Shown here: positions 5,167 to 11,126 of the stretch, piece after piece
How positions within the stretch are numbered: position 1 is the first letter of the stretch
Layout: each line of letters begins with the position of its first letter
Assembly (NCBI GenBank): GCA_002404795.1
Contig: DHKK01000023.1
Span: 1 to 11,805 of the forward strand
DNA: 11,805 nt
Source of the DNA: Clostridiales bacterium UBA4696
GTDB taxonomy: Bacteria > Bacillota > Clostridia > Oscillospirales > Oscillospiraceae
Direction of reading: 5' to 3'
The notes under the pieces: model-generated
Databases searched by the model: none
What the model saw: only the letters and a program-made list of their open reading frames with translations
Told to the model about the DNA's origin: nothing
Made by a program: the position numbers and the translations under genes

Positions 5167-6856
5167 ATGAAGATCTTACAGATGAGCCTCGCGGGCGGCG
5201 TCATGATCCTGGTCATCACGGTCATCCGCGCGCTCGCGATCGAACGGCTGCCGAAAAAGACGTTCCTGGCGCTCTGGGCCGCGGCGCTCGTGCGGCTGCT
5301 GGCGCCGGTGTCGCTGCCTTCCGCACTGAGCATCTATTCCCTGCTGGCGCGGCGCGCGCCCGCGGCAGCGGAATGGACGGCCGCCCCGGCCCTGCCGGGC
5401 CTTCCGGCAGAAACAGGGGCAGCAGCAGCCGCAGCTGCGCAGCAGACAGCTTCCGCACCTGCGGCGCAGCCCCCCGGTCTGGGCAATCGTCTGGGCCGTG
5501 GGCGCGGCGGTCTGCGCGGTGGTGTTCGCCGCCGCGTATGGGCGCTGCTGCCGGGAGTTCCGGGCGTCCTTCCCGGTGGAAAGCGAGGTTACCCGCCGCT
5601 GGCTGCAGTCGCACCCGCTGCGGCGCACCGTCGCCATCCGGCAGTCCGGCCGGATTTCCTCGCCGCTCACCTTCGGCGTCCTGCGCCCGGTCATCCTGAT
5701 GCCGAAGAAGACGGACTGGACGGATGAGGCGGCGCTGCGCTACGTGCTGGAGCATGAATTCGTGCACATCCAGCGGTTCGACGTCCTCTCCAAGCACCTG
5801 CTGATCGCCGCCGTCTGCGTCCACTGGTTCAACCCGCTGGTGTGGGTGATGTACGTGCTGGCGAACCGGGATCTGGAGCTCTCCTGCGACGAGACGGTGC
5901 TCCGCCGCTTCGGCGGCGACGTCCGCGCCGCCTATGCCCGGGTCCTCATCCGCATGGAGGCGGCCAGAGGCGGCTTTGCGCCGCTGTGCAATCATTTTGG
6001 GAAAAACGCGATCGAAGAAAGGATCACAGCAATCATGAAAACAAAACGCATCACTCTCGTATCTCTGGGCCTCGCGGCGCTGCTCGTCGCCGGGACCGTC
6101 ACAGTTTTCGCCACCTCCGCCCAGGGCGGTACGTCCGGCACACCGGTAAAGGCATCCGGCGCGTTCGCCGAGGAGGATGCCACGTTTGCAGGCAGCGGCG
6201 GCACCGCCGTCGAGACCGCTGCTCCGCTGCAGCCGGACACGGACTACACCGCCGCCGGGATCAGCAGCGAGGGCCGTCTGTGGTATTACGCAGGCCAGCC
6301 CGTCGCCATGATCTACGATGACAACGGCGGCATTTACATGGACGAAGAAGCCGACGGCGGCTGCTATCTGCACGTCCGGCGGGATAGCGCAGGTGCGATC
6401 TCCGGCGTGGACGTGCTGACGAAGGAGCAGTTCCGGGAGCTGGCGGGCCAGCGCATGAACGCGGCCAGCGACACGACCTATGAGGAAAGCACGCTCATGT
6501 CCTACGTTGACCCTGCCGACGGCAGGACCTATTACAGCTTCGACGGCGGAAAGACTTTCGAGCCGCTGACGGACGCGGAATTCGAGGCCCGCTTCCCCAC
6601 GCCCGACATCGTCTGGTGGACCTATGACGAGTATAAGGCCTGGCTGGACAACGAAAAGGTAGAGCTGCAGAGCCTGCTCGGCCAGACCGACGGCAGCTAT
6701 ACCTGGACGCAGCAGAAGATCGACGAGACCATCGCCCTGTACGAGAGCATTCTGCAGGACATCCAGAACGGCATCCTGTACTCCAAGACCGTGGACGGCA
6801 GCGACGACGTCATGCTGAGCATGAACCCGGCCGACATCGCCCAGACAGCCGACTGA
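5167..6856 (+). pseudogene. M56 (BlaR1-like) membrane metallopeptidase sensor, frameshifted at a C6 run
   Basis: Read as one gene, this encodes about 562 residues. The N-terminal part (5167 to about 5469, 101 residues) has two membrane helices typical of the family (LPKKTFLALWAAALVRLLAPVSLPS). The continuation is in the next frame from about 5471: a helix starting PPVWAIVWAVGAAV, then the zinc peptidase motif HEFVH (5753-5767, near residue 196), HWFNPLVWVMY, and ELSCDE (5876-5893). A last membrane helix follows at about 293-312. The final 250 residues are extracytoplasmic and contain a charged helical stretch before SKTVDGSDDVMLSMNP. Removing one C from the run of six at 5470-5475 restores a single frame. 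No STxK-type beta-lactam sensor motif is seen, so the signal is unknown. Its role would be to cleave the BlaI-like repressor. The shift may be a sequencing error, a true mutation, or a slippage switch. Confidence 0.88.
5470..5475 (+). other. C6 homopolymer where the M56 reading frame breaks
   Basis: Upstream of this run the M56 protein is in the frame of base 5167; downstream it is in the +1 frame. With five C the join reads Q-P-P-V-W-A-I-V-W, giving a clean membrane helix. With six C the first frame continues into arginine- and glycine-rich nonsense until 5727. Confidence 0.8.
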
Positions 6857-6858
6857 CC

Positions 6859-6894
6859 AAAAACCAGCGGCGGGACCATCCGGTCCCGCCGCTG
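6859..6894. terminator. Thirteen-base-pair hairpin between convergent M56 and uracil permease genes
   Basis: CAGCGGCGGGACC (6865-6877) pairs perfectly with GGTCCCGCCGCTG (6882-6894) around a four-base loop. On the minus strand the stem is followed by G and five T (from A 6859-6863), so it is a proper terminator for the uracil permease gene. On the plus strand no T run follows, so termination of the M56 transcript there would be weaker. Confidence 0.85.
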
Positions 6895-6907
6895 TGTGCA
6901 GTTGTCA

Positions 6908-8275
6908 TTACTGGACGATGAAGTTGACGGATTCGTCGCCCTGCTTGTCTTCGCCGTAGACGTAGTCCTTGCCGGGCATAACGGCGTTGAGGACGATGCC
7001 GACGATGGAGCCGACGGCCAGACCGGAGAGGCTGATGGCGCCGAGCTGCAGCGCACCGGCCTTCGAATAGCTGATGCCGATGGACAAAACGAGGATGAGG
7101 GCCGCGACCAGAACGTTGCGGGACTTGGTGAAGTCGACCTTGTTCTCAACGACGTTGCGCACGCCGACCGCGGAGATCATGCCGTAGAGCACGAGGCTGA
7201 CGCCGCCGATGGTGCCGCCGGGCATGGAGGAGATGATGGCCGCGAACTTCGGGCTGAAGGAGAAGAGCATGGCGAGGACCGCCGCGATGCGGATGACACG
7301 CGGGTCATAGATGCGGCTGAGGGCCAGAACGCCGGTGTTTTCGCCGTAGGTCGTGTTGGCGGGTGCGCCGAAGAGGGCGGCGAGGGTCGTGGCCAGACCG
7401 TCGCCCATCAGCGTGCGGTGCAGGCCGGGATCTTCAATATAGTTGCGGTTGCAGGTGGAGGAGATGGCGGACACATCGCCGATGTGCTCGACCATGGTAG
7501 CCAGGGACAGGGGGACGATGGTGATGACGGCGGTCAGCAGCTTGTGCGCGTCGACATTGCCGGAGGCAAAGAGGCCAAAGACGGTCTGCTCCATTTTGAT
7601 GGGCAGGGCGAACCACTTGGCTTCGGAGACGTTGGTGACGAGGGCCGCGCGGGTCTCAGCATCAAAGATGACGGCCAGCACATAGGAGCCGATGACGCCG
7701 AGGAGGATCGGGATGATCTTGATCATGCCCTTGCCCCAGATGTTGGCGGCGACGATGATGAGGATGGCCGCGATGGCGATCCACCAGTTGCCGGTGCAGT
7801 TATTGATGGCGGAGGAGGACAGGTTCAGGCCGATGGCGATGATGATGGGGCCGGTGACGATGGGCGGGAAGAAGCGCATGACCTTCCTGGCGCCGAACGC
7901 CTTGAACAAAGCCGCGAGGATGACATACACAAGACCCGCGCACGCGACGCCGAAGCAGGCGTAGGGCAGCATCTCGAGGTTGGGCTGGTTCTGCTGCTCG
8001 CCGAGCATCGGAGCGATGGTGGCGTAGCCGCCGAGGAAGGCGAAGGACGAGCCGAGGAAGGCCGGGACCTTGCCGCCGGTGATGAGGTGGAACAGGAGCG
8101 TGCCGAGGCCCGCGAACAGCAGCGTGTTCGAAACGTCGAGGCCCGTCAGGATGGGCACGAGGATCGTCGCGCCGAACATGGCGAACATGTGCTGGAAGCC
8201 GAGCAGCAGCATTCTGCCCGTGCCGAGCTGTCTGGCGTCATAGATGCCGGTTTCCGGAATTTTGCTTTTTCCCAT
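6908..8275 (-). CDS. uraA: Uracil (uracil-xanthine family) permease, NCS2/NAT family
   Basis: This 455-residue inner-membrane protein is predicted to import uracil by proton symport, feeding pyrimidine salvage. It has about 14 hydrophobic segments in the UraA fold. The conserved QH in the first helix (28-29, GFQHMFAMFGATILVP) is present. So are EHIGDVSAIS, which carries the first conserved glutamate, and the NAT signature around GENTGVLALSR with the second. The start at 8275 is supported by AAAGGAGA at 8281-8288; an in-frame extension to 8461 has no suitable ribosome site and runs through the leader terminator. There is no other promoter-like sequence between that terminator and the gene, so expression must pass through the attenuator. 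Xanthine cannot be excluded as substrate, but the sequence style is closest to UraA/PyrP. Confidence 0.93.
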   Translation of the reverse strand: MGKSKIPETGIYDARQLGTGRMLLLGFQHMFAMFGATILVPILTGLDVSNTLLFAGLGTLLFHLITGGKVPAFLGSSFAFLGGYATIAPMLGEQQNQPNLEMLPYACFGVACAGLVYVILAALFKAFGARKVMRFFPPIVTGPIIIAIGLNLSSSAINNCTGNWWIAIAAILIIVAANIWGKGMIKIIPILLGVIGSYVLAVIFDAETRAALVTNVSEAKWFALPIKMEQTVFGLFASGNVDAHKLLTAVITIVPLSLATMVEHIGDVSAISSTCNRNYIEDPGLHRTLMGDGLATTLAALFGAPANTTYGENTGVLALSRIYDPRVIRIAAVLAMLFSFSPKFAAIISSMPGGTIGGVSLVLYGMISAVGVRNVVENKVDFTKSRNVLVAALILVLSIGISYSKAGALQLGAISLSGLAVGSIVGIVLNAVMPGKDYVYGEDKQGDESVNFIVQ

Positions 8276-8298
8276 GGTGTTCTCCTTTCTCTTCTCGC

Positions 8299-8425
8299 TG
8301 TTTTTGCCGGAGCGGCTGCCCGAAACGCATAAAAAAAGAATTGTGAAGCCTGAAAACACGAGGCTCACAATTCTTCTTTCAAAAACGAATACGGCACCGG
8401 AGAAACGGGTTCCCCGGCAAAAACA
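8299..8425 (-). repeat. Long-range 12-bp inverted repeat enclosing the attenuator
   Basis: TGTTTTTGCCGG at 8299-8310 and its exact complement CCGGCAAAAACA at 8414-8425 lie 103 bases apart, on either side of the terminator. In the permease RNA the U-rich part of the leader ORF could pair with a site about ten bases before the permease Shine-Dalgarno. The upstream arm can also form a local hairpin (8412-8417 with 8397-8402), so the two folds compete. Confidence 0.5.
8331..8374 (-). terminator. Intrinsic terminator in the uracil permease leader (attenuator)
   Basis: On the minus strand AGAATTGTGA pairs with TCACAATTCT (ten pairs), then GCCT pairs with AGGC past a one-base bulge, around a nine-base loop. 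The stem runs straight into seven T (A 8331-8337 on the plus strand). It lies 56 bases before the permease start codon and downstream of the predicted promoter, so permease mRNA requires read-through. The alternative is that it only terminates transcripts from yfbR, but then the permease would lack a visible promoter. Confidence 0.88.
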
Positions 8426-8469
8426 AAACAGGAAATGCAGCGTCCGACGGGCGTTTTCCATGCAGTCAT
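8365..8469 (-). CDS. Putative 34-residue leader peptide of the uracil permease attenuator
   Basis: An ATG at 8469 is preceded by AGGAAAGGAAG (8478-8488) with an eight-base gap. The ORF runs 34 codons (MTAWKTPVGR at its start, FLKEEL at its end) and stops at TGA 8365-8367, inside the 5' arm of the terminator stem (8374 downwards). A ribosome reaching this stop would cover the arm and block the terminator. U-rich stretches lie within it (TTTTGTTTTTG near 8419-8429 and a T5 run at 8381-8385), and its middle uses codons such as TTT, GTT and ATT that are uncommon in this GC-rich window. This resembles the pyrBI leader of enteric bacteria, where UTP-dependent pausing couples translation to read-through. 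It has no expected function as a protein. Translation is inferred, not shown. Confidence 0.5.
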   Translation of the reverse strand: MTAWKTPVGRCISCFVFAGEPVSPVPYSFLKEEL

Positions 8470-8504
8470 CGGTCGCACTTCCTTTCCTAAACTCACTGCA
8501 GGAC

Positions 8505-8533
8505 ATTATACCGGCGGGCCGGAGAAAAAACAA
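8505..8533 (-). promoter_or_regulatory. Promoter of the uracil permease leader
   Basis: On the minus strand a perfect TATAAT (8505-8510) follows TTGTTT (8528-8533) after 17 bases. Transcription would begin near 8497 and give a leader of about 220 nt. The -35 box is weak (three of six), but the -10 box is exact and it is the only good candidate between yfbR and the permease. Confidence 0.65.
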
Positions 8534-8594
8534 CTGTGAGTTCTGTGCGAATTTCGGCGCTTTTTCGCCCGGAATTTGACCGATCCGTCAAAAC

Positions 8595-9170
8595 TTACTC
8601 CAGCTCGTCCAGCGTGAGCTGGAAGCTGTCGAGGAAGTGGGCCATGAAGTAGTCGAGGCACGGCAGCTGCATGTCGCACAGCGCCTGCCGCGTCTGGCGG
8701 GCGGCGGCCTCAAACTCCGAATTGCCGGCCTTCAGCTCCTCGACGCATTTGATGTAGGCCGAGAGCTTGTCGGCGGCCTTGACGATCTTCGCGGTCTCGG
8801 GGTCGGATTCGAACAGCAGGGGCCTGTAGCCCGCCTGCAGCTCCGGCGGCAGCAGCGCCAGCAGCTTTTCGCAGCTGACGGCCTCGATCTGCTTGTAGGC
8901 GGACTTGATCTCGGGATTATAATATTTGATCGGCGTCGGCAGATCGCCGGTCAGGATCTCCGATGCGTCGTGGAACAGCGCGGCGGAGGCGCAGCGGTCA
9001 GGGTCGGCAGGCTCGCCGAGGATGTCCCGCTGGATCATGGCCAGCCCGTGCGCCAGCACGGCGACCATGTGGCTGTGCTCCTGGATGTTTTCTTCAAACG
9101 TGTTGCGCATGAGCCCCCAGCGGCCGATATAGCGCATGCGGGAGATCAGCGCGAAAAAGCGGTGCTGCAT
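8595..9170 (-). CDS. yfbR: 5'-deoxynucleotidase YfbR, HD-domain phosphohydrolase
   Basis: YfbR hydrolyses deoxyribonucleoside 5'-monophosphates to deoxynucleosides and phosphate in the cytoplasm, using a divalent metal in an HD-domain fold. The 191 residues align over their full length with the E. coli protein as I recall it. They share RW at 17-18, LMRN, EHS with H32, the H67-D68 pair, E71, and LTGDLPTPIKYYN with D76. Also shared are D134 in KAADKLSAYIKC and the ending LTLDELE. All metal and catalytic residues appear present. AAGGAGG (9178-9184) sits seven bases upstream and overlaps the stop codon of the MATE gene, so the two are probably one transcription unit with coupled translation. The next gene on this strand is the uracil permease, which fits a pyrimidine nucleotide salvage theme. 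No clear terminator separates them before the permease promoter. Confidence 0.95.
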   Translation of the reverse strand: MQHRFFALISRMRYIGRWGLMRNTFEENIQEHSHMVAVLAHGLAMIQRDILGEPADPDRCASAALFHDASEILTGDLPTPIKYYNPEIKSAYKQIEAVSCEKLLALLPPELQAGYRPLLFESDPETAKIVKAADKLSAYIKCVEELKAGNSEFEAAARQTRQALCDMQLPCLDYFMAHFLDSFQLTLDELE

Positions 9171-9183
9171 AGCGGATCCTCCT

Positions 9184-10524
9184 TCAGGAAATCAGGGATT
9201 TGTCCTTCCACTTGCCGCGGAAGAAATGCACGTAGCAGACGACGAGCGTGATCGTCCATGACATGGCCTGGCTCCACCAGATCGCCGTATAGCCGAACAG
9301 GCTCGTTTTGTGCAGCGCGTACGCGAACACCACGCGCAGCCCCAGCGCCAGAAGCGCGTAGAACGTGGCGTGGAAGCCCTCGCCCACGCCCTGGCACATG
9401 CCGTTGGCGGGGAAATAGACCGCGAAGATGGGGATGGCGACGGCGGAGCTGAACAGGTGCAGACGGCAGATGTCCGCTGCGCCCGCGTCAAGCTGGAAGG
9501 CCCGGATGATGAGCGGAATGCCCGCGATCTGCGCCAGACACAAAGCCGCCGTCATGCCCAGCGAGACGAGCACGCCCTGCCCCAGGCCCTTCGACACGCG
9601 GTCGGGGCGCTGCGCGCCCATGTTCTGCCCAGCGAAGGTGGCCATGGTATTCTGGATGCCGATGATGGGGATCATGAGGATGTTTTCCATCCGGCTGGCG
9701 ACGGTGTAGGAGGCGATCATGCTCTCGCCGTAGTAGTTGACCAGCCGCTGCAGAAACAGGAAGCCGCACGAGACGATCGACTGCTGGATCGCCATCGGCG
9801 CGCCGACCTGCAGGATGCGCCCCGCCGTCTTGAGGTCCATCCGCAGCTCCCGCAGCGAAAAGCGCAGAAGGGCGTACCTGCGGTGCATGTAGGCAAAGCC
9901 GATGACGCACGAGGCGATCTGCGAAATGACCGTCGCGATGGCCGCGCCGGCCACGCCCATCCCGAGCCCGGCCACAAAGGCCAGGTCGAGCACGACGTTC
10001 AGGACCGAGGAGACGAGCAGGAAATAGAGCGTCGCCTTGCTGTCGCCCAGCGCGCGCAGCAGCGCGGCCGCGATATTATACCCGAACTGGAACACGAGGC
10101 CCGCGGCGTAGATGCGGAAATACAGCAGCGTCAGCGGCAGCAGCGCCTCCGGCGTGCCGAGCGAGCGCGCAAGCAGGAATCTCGCGCTGCAGACGCCGAT
10201 GAGCGACATCAGAAGCCCCATCGCCAGCATCAGCACGATGGCCGTCGCGGCATACTGCCGCAGCTCCCGCTCCCGCGAGGCACCGAAATACTGCGAGATC
10301 AGCACGCCCGCGCCGATGGAAAAGCCGATGGCGAGCGCGGTGAACAAAACCGTCAGCGACGCGCAGGCACCCACGGCGGACAGCGCCTGCTGGCCGTTGA
10401 AATTGCCGACGATGATGGTGTCGGCGGTGTTATACAGCTGCTGCAGCAGATTCCCCGCCATGATCGGCAGGGCAAACTGCAGAATGAGCTTCCAGGGCGT
10501 CCCCCGGGTCAGGTCCTTGGTCAT
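9184..10524 (-). CDS. MATE-family efflux transporter
   Basis: This 446-residue protein has about 12 membrane helices and the usual length and two-lobed pattern of multidrug and toxic compound extrusion transporters. The N-terminus matches the DinF/NorM-like Clostridia subfamily (TRGTPWKLILQFALPIMAGNLLQQLYNTADTIIVGNFNG). Each lobe carries a typical P/G-rich first helix (the second near GAPMAIQQSIVSCGFLFLQ). Such proteins expel cationic drugs, dyes or metabolites using Na+ or H+ gradients; the substrate cannot be told from sequence. The start at 10524 is chosen from family N-termini, with GGAG at 10536-10539 about 11 bases upstream. An extension to 10575 would need a TTG start inside the promoter. 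The gene is the first of a unit with yfbR and diverges from the Rrf2-type regulator, which may control it. Confidence 0.93.
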   Translation of the reverse strand: MTKDLTRGTPWKLILQFALPIMAGNLLQQLYNTADTIIVGNFNGQQALSAVGACASLTVLFTALAIGFSIGAGVLISQYFGASRERELRQYAATAIVLMLAMGLLMSLIGVCSARFLLARSLGTPEALLPLTLLYFRIYAAGLVFQFGYNIAAALLRALGDSKATLYFLLVSSVLNVVLDLAFVAGLGMGVAGAAIATVISQIASCVIGFAYMHRRYALLRFSLRELRMDLKTAGRILQVGAPMAIQQSIVSCGFLFLQRLVNYYGESMIASYTVASRMENILMIPIIGIQNTMATFAGQNMGAQRPDRVSKGLGQGVLVSLGMTAALCLAQIAGIPLIIRAFQLDAGAADICRLHLFSSAVAIPIFAVYFPANGMCQGVGEGFHATFYALLALGLRVVFAYALHKTSLFGYTAIWWSQAMSWTITLVVCYVHFFRGKWKDKSLIS

Positions 10525-10563
10525 GATATGTTCTTCTCCGGAATGATAAATGATACTCCTGAT

Positions 10564-10592
10564 ACTATAGCACAAAAAGAAATCCTTGTAAA
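10564..10592 (-). promoter_or_regulatory. Promoter of the MATE-yfbR unit
   Basis: On the minus strand TTTACA (10587-10592) and TATAGT (10564-10569) are spaced by 17 bases, each matching five of six consensus positions. Transcription would start near 10557 and give a leader of about 33 nt. Confidence 0.75.
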
Positions 10593-10606
10593 TTGCAGGT
10601 TTCGGC

Positions 10607-10635
10607 TTGATAAACCTTTAACCTTGTAGTATAGT
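10607..10635 (+). promoter_or_regulatory. Promoter of the Rrf2-family regulator gene
   Basis: TTGATA (10607-10612) and TATAGT (10630-10635) are spaced by 17 bases, each matching five of six consensus positions. Transcription would start near 10642. This promoter and the MATE promoter are back to back, with their -35 boxes only 14 bases apart. Confidence 0.8.
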
Positions 10636-10643
10636 AGGTTATC
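10609..10643. promoter_or_regulatory. Dyad over the Rrf2-gene -10 box, likely autoregulatory operator
   Basis: TAACCT (10619-10624) and AGGTTA (10636-10641) are perfect inverted arms with 11 bases between them that include the -10 box. A further left half-site, GATAAACCT (10609-10617), mirrors the right arm AGGTTATC (10636-10643) apart from one extra A. Rrf2 proteins usually bind dyads that overlap their own promoter, so autorepression is the simplest reading. Binding here could also affect the divergent MATE promoter. Confidence 0.5.
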
Positions 10644-10663
10644 AGAAAAGGAGGGACCGCACG

Positions 10664-11077
10664 ATGATGATTTCCAGCAAGGGCCGCTACGCCCTGCGCG
10701 TGATGATCGATCTGGCTGAGCATGCGGAGGAGGGCTATATCCCGCTGCAGACCATCGCGGCGCGGCAGGGGATCTCCGAAAAGTATCTGGAAAGCATTCT
10801 GGCCGTGCTGAGCAAGGCGAAGCTGCTCGACGCCGTGCGCGGCAAGGGCGGCGGCTACCGTCTGGCAAGGCCCGCGGCCGGCTATACAGCCTTCGAGATC
10901 CTGTCTCTGACCGAAGGCACGCTGGCCCCCGTCACCTGCCTCGAGACCGGGCAGCAGTGCGAAAACGCCAAAAACTGCCGGACGCTTCCTTTGTGGCAGG
11001 GGCTCGACCGGACGATCGCCGATTACCTCGGCCGCTACACGCTCGCCGACCTGGCGAGGATGGAAAAGGAGCCGTAA
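10664..11077 (+). CDS. Rrf2/IscR-family transcriptional regulator with three cysteines
   Basis: The 137-residue protein is a winged-helix regulator of the Rrf2 family. The start MMISSKGRYALRVMIDLA is the classic N-terminus, the helix-turn-helix is around 28-48 (LQTIAARQGISEKYLESIL), and the wing is VRGKGGGYRLARP (about 58-70). C92, C99 and C105 match the spacing of the three IscR cysteines that hold a [2Fe-2S] cluster (C92, C98, C104 in E. coli), with one extra residue in the first gap. It may sense Fe-S status, redox or nitric oxide; the same family also includes cluster-free cysteine-metabolism regulators. AAGGAGGG (10648-10655) precedes the start; an ATG three bases later is equally possible. 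No isc or suf genes are adjacent. The dyad at 10609-10643 suggests autoregulation, and the MATE gene is a candidate target. Confidence 0.92.
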   Translation: MMISSKGRYALRVMIDLAEHAEEGYIPLQTIAARQGISEKYLESILAVLSKAKLLDAVRGKGGGYRLARPAAGYTAFEILSLTEGTLAPVTCLETGQQCENAKNCRTLPLWQGLDRTIADYLGRYTLADLARMEKEP

Positions 11078-11083
11078 CATACA

Positions 11084-11126
11084 AAAGGGTGCAGCCCGAA
11101 GGGCTGCACCCCTTTGCTGTTTTTTT
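11084..11126. terminator. Bidirectional terminator between the Rrf2-family gene and proS
   Basis: GGGTGCAGCCC (11087-11097) pairs perfectly with GGGCTGCACCC (11101-11111) around GAA. Four A precede the stem (11083-11086), giving a T4 run for the leftward proS. On the right TTT and then seven T (11120-11126) follow, although displaced from the stem by several bases. Its T run reaches the proS stop codon (11125-11127). Confidence 0.85.

Noticed and set aside
6896..8332. Plus-strand ORF of 478 codons opposite the uracil permease
   Set aside because: Its Asp/Gly/Ala/Glu-rich composition mirrors the permease codons, and it overlaps the convergent terminator. The permease is unmistakable on the other strand.
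8376..8500. Purine or other known riboswitch aptamer in the permease leader
   Set aside because: I looked for purine-type and THF-type conserved cores and found none. The region does fold partly (CCGATG with CGTCGG) but matches no class I know.
8485..8505. PyrR binding loop in the permease leader (CAGUGAG resembles CNGNGAG)
   Set aside because: The loop closure would need C-U and U-U pairs, and part of the stem lies upstream of the predicted transcription start. Too weak to claim.
8276..8533. N-terminal extension of the uracil permease (starts at 8461 or 8533)
   Set aside because: The frame is open, but it would cross an intrinsic terminator and lacks a well-spaced ribosome site. The start at 8275 has AAAGGAGA and matches UraA length.
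8535..8594. Terminator right after yfbR
   Set aside because: A short TTTGAC/GTCAAA hairpin and an imperfect GC stem exist, but neither is followed by a T run on the minus strand.
9310..10629. Plus-strand ORF of 439 codons opposite the MATE gene
   Set aside because: Arg/His/Gln/Asp-rich shadow of a conserved transporter; it also overlaps both divergent promoters.
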